Shown piece after piece: positions 25,946 through 38,900 of a DNA stretch of 64,000 nucleotides (positions are counted from its first letter, which is position 1; the number at the start of each line of letters is the position of its first letter). The DNA comes from Allolobophora icterica (Eukaryota; Annelida; Clitellata; Crassiclitellata; Lumbricidae). The stretch lies in assembly GCA_963556255.1 (NCBI GenBank), contig OY744609.1:23212276-23276275 (forward strand), written 5' to 3'. Made by a program: the position numbers and the translations under genes. Below the pieces are notes generated by a model. The model made no database searches. It was not told where the DNA came from and was given only the letters and a program-made list of their open reading frames with translations.

Positions 25946-27044
25946 GTTACTTTACTATCCAACAATGCTTAGGCCTATAAGACATACAGAAGCGCAGAAA
26001 TATATTTGTAGTAAGAAATATCAGTATCTAACCTATGATGGAAAACCAGATCTTATTTTGATCAGTCGATAGCTATTTTAGATTATACCCGAACCAAGAG
26101 GCCAGAAGTTCAAAATAAACTAACGAACTACCAAACTACCGATTTGAAATAGGTGCCAAGAATAAGAAAAGAAAAACGCAATCATCGCACACATCTATGG
26201 CACACACCAAAGACCATGATGGAGTATACATATCTATGGTCTTGTCCAATGTCTGCAGCAAATGTAAAGCGGCTAAAGCACCTCCGTCAGATTATATCAG
26301 CCCAGCGGCTCGCGTCTCAGACTGACCTGAGACCAACAATTGTTTTTGTGGAAATGGTTTTGTACAATGTTTTCGGCAATATTTTACATTCGTAATTTCG
26401 TTATGCGTTATTTTTAATACATGTCACTCATTCAAGACTTTCAAGATACGGGTAGAGCGACATTCTACACAAGTAGACCGGTGAATAATTCTCGTTTGAC
26501 ACGGTCGTGGAGGGGCGCGTTATGGAAATTTTGTTATAGCCCGCTAGCAAGCAAGCATTCGTTTTTATACACTTGTTTTAACAGTTTCATTTAGCCTACA
26601 TGTAATGAAACCGAGGGATACAATGATACGAAACAAGTGGCACAATATATAGAAAATATATAAGTATATGAATGACAATAGCATGCCAGAATTAGAATAG
26701 GTTGTGAAAATTGGACTCTAACAAGGAAGTAAGATACGGATGTTAAATTTATAGACTTAACATAAACATGTCACAATAAATACTGCAACATTGTATGAAT
26801 GAATGATAAATAGGAATGTAATTGACAAAGGACGACTCTACTAGTGCAAGAGAAAGGCTGAAGAAGTCTGCAAGTGGGAAACAAGCTGATGGAAAGGTGA
26901 TTGGCAGGAATCACTGATTGCTGTAGAGCATGCTTACCTCTAGGCAGACAGCAGGAGTGAGCAATAATCAGAGGAGGAGAGATAGGAGGCCACACAAGTG
27001 CATGGAAGGATGTTGGCATGCTGAAGTAGTTGGCATGCTTTGGG

Positions 27045-27476
27045 TTAGAAATGGAAGAATTTTGGAGCAGATATGGAGAGAGGGAACATGCACTAAAAAC
27101 AATTAAAAATCACGGCGCATCTGGAGATTTTCTTCACTTGATAACCAATGCAACCATTATAGCAAGAACAATGTATGCTTCTCCTGCCTGGTGGGGCCTA
27201 GCTGACGAAAAAGACAAATCTTGCCTGGAACGCCTAATGAGCAAACTTAAACGATCCAGCTATATTCAAGCTAATTCTCTATCGCAGAGCTTGCAAACAA
27301 AGCTGAAACTGCATTATTTAAAGCTGTCCTGTGTAATGAAAACCATTCACTAAGATGCCTTTTCCCTAACCATCATTTAACTCCCTATTTTCTTAGAGAC
27401 AGACCTCATAACTTTAACCTCCCTGATAAAGACTCGCGAAACTTTATTTCTCGTATGTTATTCACCAACTCATACT
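27045..27476 (+). pseudogene. LINE C-terminal relic (frameshifted)
   Basis: Reads ITNATIIARTMYASPAWWGL and ADEKDKSCLERLMSKLKRSS. After a frameshift it continues FLRDRPHNFNLPDKDSRNFI, then SRMLFTNSY-stop. The YASPAWWGF and N-F-I-x-R-M-L signatures belong to the C-terminus of non-LTR retrotransposon ORF2. The same family occurs at 48323-48690 on the other strand. Confidence 0.8.
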
Positions 27477-27848
27477 AAGCTATTACTTCCTCAGTTCTAT
27501 TTTTCATGTACACTTACAGCGTTTTGCCTGTTGTTCTATGTAATAAACGAATATACACAGTCATACAAACGAATATACACAGACGAGGAAAAAGGTCAGA
27601 AGGACACTAGTAATGTATAGAAGGGAGGGCACTCTTAGAAAGGGAACAAATCTGTCACTGCTGTTTTCAGGACTGCTGGTGACAGTCTCAAGCCTGAATA
27701 AAGGAAAAGGGCATTGCTGGTCGTCCATGTTGTGACAGTGTTATTAACAGAAACTACCTGCCAGAAAGGGGGATAGTGTGAGGAAGGCTATCACGAAGGA
27801 TGGAGGAATCTAATCCCAGGAAACACTGTGATAGACGAGACAAGATAC

Positions 27849-28288
27849 CAGGGCATATTTTAACTGTATAACTAGTGGGACAAATGTCCCAGCAGTCTTA
27901 GGATTTGTCCCAGTAGTCAGAGCGATTTGTCCCAGGCAATGTATGTATAAAGTACAACTAGTGGGACAAATGTTGGAAGAATTTAACGATTTGTCCCAGT
28001 AGTATAACGAGAAAGGTATGACATCATTGGTGAATGACCCCTAGTTATTGGTTGGGAGACCCAAGAAAAGTTGTAAAAGAAGGTGATGACTAAAAAAAAA
28101 AAAAAAAAGAAAAAAGGTCATCAACTTTTTTCGGAGATGAATTTTGAAATTTTTTTTAGAAAGTGTAAAAGTTGAAATTTTTTAAAGATTTATTCCTGAA
28201 AAAAGTTCTTCGACCAGATCATGGCCGACTTTCTCCGACCCATGGCTGATTTTGTCCCAGTAGTCAAAATTCCTTAAAATATGCACTG
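27849..28288. mobile_element. hAT-like MITE, 440 bp
   Basis: Ends CAGGGCATATTTTAA / TTAAAATATGCACTG. Perfect 8-bp duplication CAAGATAC (27841-27848, 28289-28296). Subterminal repeats TTTGTCCCAGTAGTC occur several times. A related sequence at 29297-29341 preserves an uninterrupted CAAGATACTG, an empty-site analogue. Confidence 0.93.
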
Positions 28289-28665
28289 CAAGATACTGAG
28301 AACAACAGATCTCTAAGTTGTAGGAAAGGCTGAAATTCTGGGAGTGTACATGGCAAGTCTGTAATTGATTGTCACAATGTTATGCTGTAACTATGCCTGT
28401 AAATAGATTACTGATGACAATAAACACAGAAAGAAAGGAGCATGATTGTGAGTCATCATGTCGGACAAAACACTCCATAAAACCCAAAGATGCACAGGCA
28501 AAAGGAAACAACAGCTCAACCCTTTGATGAAGCCTTTTCTGTGTCTTGCTGAATGAGGTCTTTGTGCACATCTGATGTGTTGTGTCATTTTGTCTTCTTA
28601 GTGTCCTATTTCCATACAGTTACCTATTCTTGTTCTTACTATTGTTAGTTATACATAATTATATA

Positions 28666-29056
<391 letters not shown>

Positions 29057-29349
29057 TGGTACTTGTTTCCTATCTTTGTCTCTCTCGGTTTCAGTATTAC
29101 ACGACCATTAAAAATGCTGTAGGGCACTTTTGAAATGAGAATCATATGCTCGAAAAGCCAGCAACAGGGAACAAGAGCAATCAGATTGAGCAAATTATGC
29201 AGGCATTTGTACTGGGACTGATCAAGTGCATGGCTTTTTTGCTGTAGAAGGTTCAATATTGTATTACCATCATAAAAAACTGCTTTTTAATTGGCAGGAA
29301 TCTAATCCCAGGAAACACTGATAGATGAGACAAGATACTGCTTGTCTCT

Positions 29350-29427
29350 TGCTGCTTCTTCCTACATGTCTTGTCTTGGCAGCTTTCCAATGAGATTGAC
29401 CTCAGACACCAGAACTGGAAATGTGTT
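29350..29427 (+). pseudogene. Partial duplicate of the SMIM15-like coding region
   Basis: About 75 bp nearly identical to 30009-30083, covering the codons for ASSYMSWQLSNEIDLRHQNW. It contains a short insertion (TTGTC) that breaks the frame and is flanked by unrelated DNA. It is a local duplication, not a separate gene. Confidence 0.7.
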
Positions 29428-29529
29428 ATGCATTGCCTTTTGTGCATCATGGTCAAATTGTATGCCTTGCACTAGTTTAGTACCATCTTGATGGTACTAG
29501 GCCTTGCCATTATATGGTATCTGAGAATT

Positions 29530-29715
29530 TATAAAGCACCTTTCACAGTGTGAACTAACTATTCAGAGGCGCTCTTGGCGTGTGACCCTCGCGGAAACAG
29601 AAAAGTCTTTAAATGACGAACAACATAGAGGGAGAACCTGGTAAGGTCCCACGGAGAACCAAGGGAAGGGAGTTCCATAGGGATGGTCCCACGACAGCGA
29701 AAGAGCAAGACTGGT
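29530..29715 (+). repeat. Copy of the TATAGCACC dispersed repeat
   Basis: TATAAAGCACCTTTCACAGT and AGAGGCGCTC, then GGAGTTCCATAGGGATGGTC. Same order of motifs as the copy at 14415. Confidence 0.55.
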
Positions 29716-29911
29716 GAATATAAGAAAATAAATTGCAAGTTTTGTAATATTACCACTGGTGCATATTTTGCTTGATTTGATGCAGAAGTTTATTTGACAT
29801 TGTGAGAGTTTTTACATTATTCTCATTGCAGTATTTGACACCACTTGGACATGCATATTCTTTGGATGTTTGTTTTGCCACATTAGGTGGTGGTCTTCGA
29901 GTGCTTGAACA

Positions 29912-30148
29912 ATGCTGGACGTGAGCTTCTTGCTAGATGACGTCGTGATATACGCGAGCAATAGTCCATTTACGTTCCTCTTCTACGTTCTGCTTGTACT
30001 CTCTCCGTTCTTTGCTGCTTCTTCCTACATGTCTTGGCAGCTTTCCAATGAGATTGACCTCAGACACCAGAACTGGAAAACACGTCTGGAACAGCTCAGC
30101 CAGCAAAAGGCAAGACATCTTTGCAAATTTCATGCACACTTTTATTGA
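29912..30148 (+). CDS. SMIM15: Small single-pass membrane protein resembling SMIM15
   Basis: Intronless 78-residue frame. It opens MLDVSFLLDDVVIYASNSPF and has one hydrophobic segment (about residues 21-38, FLFYVLLVLSPFFAASS). A polar, charged C-terminal part follows (SWQLSNEIDLRHQNWKTRLE). The order of acidic N-terminus, position of a SPF/DPY-like turn, hydrophobic helix, S-W-(K/Q)-L motif and basic tail, together with the length, match the family small integral membrane protein 15 (74 residues in human). The function of that family is poorly known. The call rests on recognition by eye of a short protein. A broken copy of its middle lies 600 bp upstream. Confidence 0.55.
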   Translation: MLDVSFLLDDVVIYASNSPFTFLFYVLLVLSPFFAASSYMSWQLSNEIDLRHQNWKTRLEQLSQQKARHLCKFHAHFY

Positions 30149-32296
30149 CTACCTGACAAACATGGTCGATACATGAAGGAAATGTCAGCCTTAACCTGCT
30201 GCATCTGGTGTTTGAATCCCAGTGCATTGTATGAGATTGTCTGGTGCATGCAGGATTGTTTTTGTCATATTACATGTGCTCCATTGAAAAGTTCATTTAT
30301 ACTGAGGCAGATCTTTAGAGGTCCACAGAGGCATGCAGTAATGTAACCTTCTTATTTAAGTGATGAACATGAAGAGACACGTTCTTTCTTATCATGCTCA
30401 GTGCCTTAAGACATGGGAAAACCACATGCCTAAAGCTTTGTATCAGGATTTTTGTTTGAAAGAAGCGTGTTATGTGGAGTAAAGCTTCCATATCCCATGT
30501 GGAATGCAGGGAGGCACTTATTTCTTTCACTCTTCCCATGAGCCAGCAGTGGTCAAAACAAGGTCAGACATGGAGCCAGTTCATCACATGACTTGTCATT
30601 TACCTTCCAGCTCATGCCAGTACCAAATTATACAGAAGGTGCATATTTGTGCAAGCAGCATGCCCAGTCGTTACACAGAGTTGAACCTGCAGCTGCACGA
30701 TCCATGACAAGCGTGTGATCAACAGATCACCATTAAATGGACCTTGCATTGTCTTGTTATTAGCCTTTCAGTGCTTCCAAATATATTCTCATGAATGGTG
30801 CTTACTACCATTTTGCGAGTAAACATTCAGCCTCACCTCACGGATTGTTCCTCAACAGTTTGAGACCTATAGCCAACAATAACAGTTGCTGCACTTCAGC
30901 CAAAAGATCATTGTAGTAGCATTGATATTAGGATTGTGTAGTAAATGGCCGATTAGGTACCTGACTTTGCCAACTGTGTTTTAGGTGGAGCACAATCATA
31001 CTGCAGAACGGACGTAAAAAATGGTTTCTTCCAAAGACGTGATTCAGTAGTGCGGCTAAAGAAATGATGTATGACAGGAGTCGTACAAGTCCAAATCTGA
31101 AGAGAGGCCAGAGAAGCTTCACAGTGACATGCCTGGCAATTGTAGAATTGTTTTCTGTCTTTAACCTATCATTATATACCCACCATTTGAATTTTAAGCA
31201 TTTTGTAATTACCCTTTGTTCTGTATTTATGTGTATGTAGTCCTTATTATGTATGTAATTTTTAACATTTAAAATAGATTAACTGTTTATATGAATCTAA
31301 TGCCAGACCAGATAGAACTAAAAACTTAGTTTTGACTATTGTCTGATTATTGTCATACATTAAACTGTGAAATGGACCAAGTTCTTAGGGTGTTTGCCAT
31401 AAAAGAAATTAACTCGACCATATCATCTATACGGTTCTTTCTCTTTAAATAAATCATCAGAATTAACATGCAAACGTTGGTTACTCTAATTTCAACTTGA
31501 TACATCTACTTTCAACAAAGCACTTACAACAAAGCATTCCTGTAATATGAAAACAGCAAAGCGGCAAGAAATATTTAAAGTTTCCCTTCAGCATCGACCT
31601 TGAATATGCCGTACATTTTAACTTTTTCAGCACAAGTGGTGTGTCATCTTTAATGGATAATGCAGCTTGAATCACAAAAACGATGGAAACACCGCCGGGG
31701 CATCTAAAGTGAAACTGAGAAGTTACAACTTGCACAAAACGTAATTGGCATAATCAGCAAACATGTTATTGTAACTCAAATTCAGGATGTTCCTGGGACA
31801 AAGATCATTGACAAAATTCATCCTTGCAAAATAGTGTATCATTCTGATGTATACAAGTGGGTACTCCAGTGACATTAATGCCCAGGTTACCCCATTCGGA
31901 AATGAATCCTTTATAAATACTGTATATAGTATAGACACGAGGATATGCCTACTGACATGTCAAGCGCCATTCTGAGATTCTTAAAAGGCACTCTGCAAAT
32001 GGCCAGGTACACTTACGGTATTAAGGAACACAGGTAATTAAAAGTTGCCATTATACAAATAACAAAGCTGAACAGCAACTGAAATGCACCCTGTGAAGCC
32101 TCAAAATGTTGCATACCACACCAGCCAGCAGTAAGTTTAAAATTTAATACTAATGTCGGTAACATTTCAACATGAACAAACCGTTCAGCAGTGCTTCCCA
32201 TTAATTGGCATTTCTACCTGTGAGAGTTGCATACCTCGGTAGCAGTAACATGATTAGCACATAACTAAGACTAGTCCACCGGTATGCAGATTACTT

Positions 32297-32759
32297 GGGG
32301 GTCGTCCATAAAGGACATCCACAAAATATGACCTACTTTGGACCCCTCCCTCCCCCTTGTTCGCATTTGACCTTGCCCTCCCTCCCCCTTTGTAGGCGTC
32401 CGCACGCCAAAGCCAATTTTTAATGTCATCATCATTTTACAATTATTCCACAGTGCCTGTGCACATTTATGTGACAAGTGACAGTTCGGGTTTAATATCA
32501 GGATGTGCAGTAATAAAAGCCTCTTTCAAGTCGATGTACAGGTTTTACCATGCATGAGGTTTTAGGCAATCACCTCACTGACTTTTTGTCTTTCGGGGAG
32601 TGTTGAAACAAGGTGGTGTTTAAAAACTACAAAATTTAAAAGTTTCGATGCGGACGTCCGCATTGGTCATAACCCTCCCTCCCCCTTGTCCGCATTTGTC
32701 CACATTTCGATGACCCCTCCTCCCCTCCTCATTGCGGACGTCCTTTATGGATGACCCCC
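32297..32759. mobile_element. MITE with 20-bp inverted repeats, Harbinger-like
   Basis: Ends GGGGGTCGTCCATAAAGGAC and GTCCTTTATGGATGACCCCC, one mismatch in 20. The internal GGACCCCTCCCTCCCCCTTG resembles the element at 2383. No convincing target duplication (only TT on both sides). 463 bp, no ORF. Confidence 0.8.
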
Positions 32760-33047
32760 TTGTGCAAAAACTCACAACACTCACAGTTACCACAAAATTC
32801 AAGATTACAAAATTGACAAAAAAGGTGGATTAAACAAGTTGTCAAATAGCAATGTCTATGTAAATGCCACTCTTGTTAGGGACTGAGGGTTGGTTTCCTA
32901 ACATTTGGCAATAGTGTTCAACACAACTGCATCAACACAGCCAACATTTATAAAACAGCAACTGACATTTCTGAAGTTAGGCATCACAAAAGTCAGTAGG
33001 GGCATTTAGGGTGTCACTCTCATCTTCCTTTGGAAACATAGTGTTAA

Positions 33048-33109
33048 CACTTTAATGACGAGCTGCATTGGTTCCCAGTCACTTTTAGTACACTCTCGTC
33101 GTTAAAGTG
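33048..33109. mobile_element. piggyBac-like mini-MITE, 62 bp
   Basis: Inverted ends CACTTTAATGACGAG / CTCGTCGTTAAAGTG. Flanked on both sides by TTAA (33044-33047, 33110-33113), the piggyBac target. One of the smallest possible elements. A relic of the same family lies at 18229. Confidence 0.75.
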
Positions 33110-35887
33110 TTAAGCAACAAGGCAAAGTTGTGCAGAAACTTGTTTCATCTGCCAATTCTGCATATTTAATTTAATTACAGAAAGTTCTGTATCACCAAAA
33201 ACTTTGTGGTTGGCCTTAAATAAATTATACCTTTTTGCAACAATTTCTATATAAGGTTTCAATTAGTTCCTTTGCATTAAAATGAGATCTTATTATACAG
33301 ACATAGCATTATCCAACCAGGTTGTCCGTTTCTCTGGTTATACCTAATCTTTCTCTGTTTATACTTACAATGAGAACTGTTCTTGGTAAGTAAGCTTTAT
33401 TGGTTGTTGAACTTTATTCCTGTATATCTGACCATTCTGCTCAGTTCCTTATGTCACTTTGTTCTCAAGACTTGCCTTTTTCAAATTGCTTATCCACTAT
33501 AGGCTGACTGTCTTAGCACAGAAATATTGTGGATATTGATTGACCTGATTACAGCTTGGCTTTGGTGTGCCATCAGTTGATGCCTTATGTGCATCAGACA
33601 CTGGCATGATGAAATTACAAATTAGAAATTAAATTCTATCATGCAATAAAAACATTTAATCACTGAAAAAATTGATAATTTTAAAACAGTTCAAAGATGA
33701 AGCTATCTAACATTTATCCTTTTCCATTACCGGTTGTGAAACAGAAAACCATCAACCATAGAGAATACTTTAAATTATGCAGCATTTAAAAAAAGATTCT
33801 TAAAAATTACGGTCTTGACAGTCCAGAGCACTACTTCACTTACAAATCGTGCACCCGATACAAATAGGACAAAACGATTAAGGCACAGCAATGTGTTGAC
33901 AGACTACAGTGTAACCGATATATCGAACATCAGAATTTCGAACTCCCAGTTCTATCAAACAGCAGTTGATGGCCCGGCCACAACCAATGCAAACACATAC
34001 AAAAACTAACTCTGTTGGTTTTGTATGTTAGCTAACTCCAGAAGTTTACCAAAGTAGCATATATCGAAGTTCCACTTACGGCAAAGGCTTTTTCGGTCTT
34101 TACCAAACTGTTGACTAGAATGTCAACTACTTTTTTTATTAGTTTAACACATGGTCATTATTATCACCAAAAAAGTATTTACATGTATTACAAGTCTTTG
34201 CTGACTTGGTGTCTCATAGAGCTTGACCTAAATATCCTGCTTATTTCAAACCTTGAATATATGAAACTGTTGACAATGGTCCCTTGAACTTCGATATATT
34301 CAGTTAACCTTGCAGTAAACCTGGGAATTAACCAGTACAAAACACTATGATATGACATGAGAATCGCTTATGTTTTGCAGAGAAAAGCTGCACATAGTTT
34401 AACAAAGTTGGTAGCACAGACTAAGAGGTAACATTATCTTCGTGCTTGAAATTCCACAAGTATCTCGACTTATTCCTGCAAAAAGGCAGACTTCCTGTCG
34501 ATGCTTGTTAGGTTTTAACCAGAAATCTGTCCCATAGGTTTCAGATTAGGTGACACCTAAAATAGCAATCAACATAATGCTACAAACCATTAAGCAAGCA
34601 CTTGCAAACTGAGAAACTTATAACTTTAATACACTCCACCATTCCTGTTGCAGATCAGACTGTTAAACAATCGAAATTTTCACTGGCATCTGACCATATT
34701 TTGGAATGGGAAGGCGGCAGATTGCATATGTGTACGCCTTTCACCTTTGCCTCTGAGGTTCAAATTCCTGTTGTATGTAGTTAAATTAATTGGGAATACC
34801 TTTCAAGCCAAGTAAACCATAAGGAAAAGTTGCCCCATTATCGCTTTGTTGATGCTTCATGTGTACTATTGTAAAACATCTTACAAATGCTCAGCGTTTA
34901 TTGTGCAAGTCATTTTTATCCCTGGTGGTAATTGGAGGCTGGTGTTTAAGACAGGCTGGCCTTTATTGGCACAAATTGTGTTTACTCTCAGTAAAATGCC
35001 ATACCCTTGTTTCTTTTTGCTACAAATAACTCTGAACTGCCCCGCTAAAACTAGGCTCCAAATCTTTCTCAAATTCGTCTGCCACGTTTATGTGATGCAT
35101 TGTATCACACATGCTGGCACCCAAGATCTTTACCATATTGATACCTAATGGAGACCCAGGGTTCATTAGAGAACTAACTGTTACTTTGCACAAATTGTTT
35201 TTACCTACACTGGCTATAGGAGACTGGCATTTCATTGGGACCAGGCACTTAAAAGAATGTTAACAATATCCTTAAATGCCAGGACTTCTTTGAGCAAGGT
35301 GCATAAAAACATATAAAATTTGTAGGATGATTTTTTACACATATATTTGTAGGATAACCTATTACACATGTAATTTATTACACATTTTTCAAGTATTATA
35401 CGAAGAACAGCCTCTTACATTCACCAGCTATTTACTATCCTTCTGTCCAGATTTACTTGTTCTTTATCCTACCTCTCTCTTAGTCTCCAGTCTGCTCTGA
35501 AAATCTGCAATATCTCCTTTAAGCTACCCCATGCCAGCTCCTTAGAATGAACCCCCAAAAGACTATGCCAGTTCACTCATTCTCCTCTCTCACCTGTCAA
35601 TCTCCACACTCCCCTGCTAGCTCTCTCACCTGCAACTTTCCACTCAAGACTGAAAACTGAACTCTGCAAGCTACTGCACTACAGATTCCAAGCCCACCAT
35701 CACCAACAATTCCTGCTATAGCATTATGCTGTCTCCTAGCCAACCAACGGACAACTTTCCTTTATAGCTGCATGACTCCAAAACAAACTCCCAGTATCAT
35801 GTACTGTACTGAAATTCAACCTCCACACACAAAGGCCAAAGGATTAATCAATGCCTAATACGTTGCTACCTGAAGAATAATGCTCAC

Positions 35888-35989
35888 CTGAAAATCACAT
35901 TTTGTTGCTTCAACAATATCTTGAACAGAAACTCCATCAGCAATTTCTGTCACAGTCAGGCCCTTCTCAGGATCAACATCGAAAACGCA
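35888..35989 (-). CDS. OXCT1: OXCT1 exon 13, last recognised exon
   Basis: Encodes [20 protein letters not shown] and [21 protein letters not shown] donor follows at 35887. Reading through it adds ten residues before TAG, about the length missing from the C-terminus. Confidence 0.93.
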
Positions 35990-38900
35990 CTGTAAATAAA
36001 TAGAAACTGTAATTAGTAACTTCTACTGTGCTGGTGTCTAATGCACAAGGCATCAACTGATGGCACATCAAAACCAAGCCGTAATCAGGTCAATATCCAG
36101 AAGATAGTCCATAAAACAGAGAGGCAGCCTATGGTGGATAACCAACTTGAAAGAGGAACGATGACACAAGCGACTGAGCATAGCACACAGACACAGGGAA
36201 AGAGTTCCAAAAAGTAGGTCCAGCAACCGAAAAAGCTCGTTGACCAAGAACAGTTCTTGATTTCGGTAATGACCAGACAAAGATAATCAGATGACCTCGT
36301 TGAATAATGACAAGTCTGGGGAATAAGAACGTAATAAGAAGCCTGTGTAGACCTATAGCACTATGTAACAAAAAGGTTCCTGTATTTGTAAACTCAATAC
36401 AAAACTCACAATCATCATTGTTACCAACAAAAAAATAAATGCTTCGAACTGGCTGAAAAACACATTGACCACACTTCAATTGTCTCAACGTTTCTGCAAG
36501 AAAACATCGCTCAACACAGCCAATAAAAGAGGTTTAATTTCTTTTGTATCCATAACTTTCTACCAACAACCTTGTTGGATAAAAGAAGGTGCTGCATGAA
36601 AGTCAATACAAATTTTACAGTTACTAAGAGTTGTAATAAGCTTACTTTTTCAGTGATTATCATATCAACACACTGTTTTCCTGTCAAAGGTAGAGTGCAT
36701 TTTTTAAGAATTTTCGGTTTACCTCCCTGAAATCAGAAATAAAATGGTATACTGTCAATATTTGATGAAGACATACAACCAATAGGAGCATAAAGTTATA
36801 TTCTGTGTCGATCTGCACAATTAATTAAAGTGATTATTAGAAAAATACAATCCAAATGCACGACTGCTACAAGCTCATAATTTTTACAACAAAACTGAAA
36901 CCTTGAATTGCAAATGAAAACTTCTGCTGTCAACTTTAACATTTGTTTACCTGGTAATTTATTTTCAAAATTTCTTTACTTGATATATTTACATGAAATC
37001 CTAACATTCCCTTTACTTTATCCAAATCCTCTCCAACTGAACTCCATTCAGCACACTTTCATTCAACTCTCTATGTCCAACTAACTTCCCTTACAAGACC
37101 TCGCACTTCACATCACTGAACCACCTCTCTCTCTCTCTCTATCTCTCTATCTCTCTATCTCTCTCTCTGTCTCTCTCTGTCTCTCTCTCTCTGTCTCTCT
37201 CTGTCTCTCTCTCTCTGTCTCAGCATCTCTCTCCCTCTCTTTCGCTCTCAACCCAATCCTCCAAATACTTCATCACCCTAGCATACACTTTGTCACTCTT
37301 GCACAACACATTTTCTGTCCGTCTGTTCACACTTTTGTCGTTCCCTTTGTCTATCTGCCTGCATGAGTCACTAAACTTTCTGTTAAATAACAGAATCAAA
37401 ACGAAGCCCACAGTAAAGTTTTTCAATCATAAAAATGCCTCTTTACCTTGGCTGTGTGCTCCATAGTAATGACAACTTTGGTTCCATGGCTAGCAACCAG
37501 ATCCATGGCTCCTCCCATTCCTTTTACAAGAACTCCCTGACAAAAACCATATTAAAATGATTGAATATATTCATTTGATACAATTACATGGAACACCTTC
37601 TGAATTCTTCAATGATCGGGCCTTGCACTGTCGATTTGCCCAATCAGTAGCAAAGCGCAACCCAAAACAAGACACAAAGTCTCTCGAGTTTTGATCAATT
37701 ATATAAAAACGAAAAGTTGCTGATCTATAACTCTAAATCCTCAATCGACAAAGTTCACACAGGCCCTTGTCACAAAGACTTGACCTATAACAACTAATGT
37801 ACAAACAATGCATACGGTAGATACTTATCACTCAGACTTGACCCATCGGTAATGCAACTCATGCACAGGTGCATACATCTACATTCTCTCACTACTGAGA
37901 GCCACATCTAGCAAAAGCCTTGCTAACTCATACGACCAATAAAATATAGATCCATGTCACCCAGATTTAACCCATTGCAAAGGCAACTAATGCTCAAGCC
38001 TACTCCCTAACACTCCATCACTACTAAGAGCAGGATGATACCACCACTGTGTATATGTGACATCATGCAGACATACACACTGACTGGTCACTCTAACGTG
38101 CTGCATGCCCACTCATGCTTAAATGGTTTTTTTTTCATTTTCCCATTTAAATGAAAACCAATGTGTTATTTCATCAATAATACAGCTTAAAAGACCCAGC
38201 AAGCAGTTCATAAATCCTCTGCCATTTATTTCTATAAAAACTTAAGCAGCAGCAACTTCCATCCAAAAGCATTACAGTTTTGAAGAGTCACCACCACAAC
38301 CACAATATTTAGCAAAGGACATGCCTTTAAGCTCTGCGTCAAGGGTTCGAATCTTGATGCATGTACAAAATTGACATGAAAGAGATGTACTGCTGATGGA
38401 CAACTGTAATATTTACACTTCCGCCAAATCATCCTTTAACTCAGGGCCACATTACCCTTACATCACCTTGCTTATTACTCACACAATCAAGACCAGACAT
38501 TTATGATTGCTGCCACCTGGCCCTAAACACAGCAAGCACACTAAATATTTGAATAAAGGAAACAATAATCCAAATGTCTAAGTTTTCAAATGCTGCCTAA
38601 ATAAAGTGCAAAATAAAGCAGTTCTTACTGGTATCATCCAATTTGCTAGGTCTCCATACTGGGATACTTGCATAGCACCCAGTATCGACAATTGCACATG
38701 TCCACTAGAAAGAATAAAATGTTGTTAATTTTTCTAAACATGACCACAAACAGATCAGGAAGTTTCAATTGTACCATTAGGTTATTTAGTCAACAACCTT
38801 GCAGATTAAGATGTATTACTGTGTTTGTAAATCATATTCTGTTTATTTTGGAAGTCTGTAACTACGAGAATTTAAATCCGTTGATTCCTGCAAAACTGTT

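Larger units (their letters stand above)
30149..35854. other. Intergenic region between the SMIM15-like gene and OXCT1
   Basis: No supported coding exon. Contains a Harbinger-like element (32297-32759) and a 62-bp piggyBac-like MITE (33048-33109). The missing last exon of OXCT1 might lie here but was not recognised. Confidence 0.6.

Noticed and set aside
32165..32212. Last exon of OXCT1 on the minus strand
   Set aside because: A CACAG acceptor and a short frame to a stop exist, but the residues do not match the expected L-x-P-M C-terminus.
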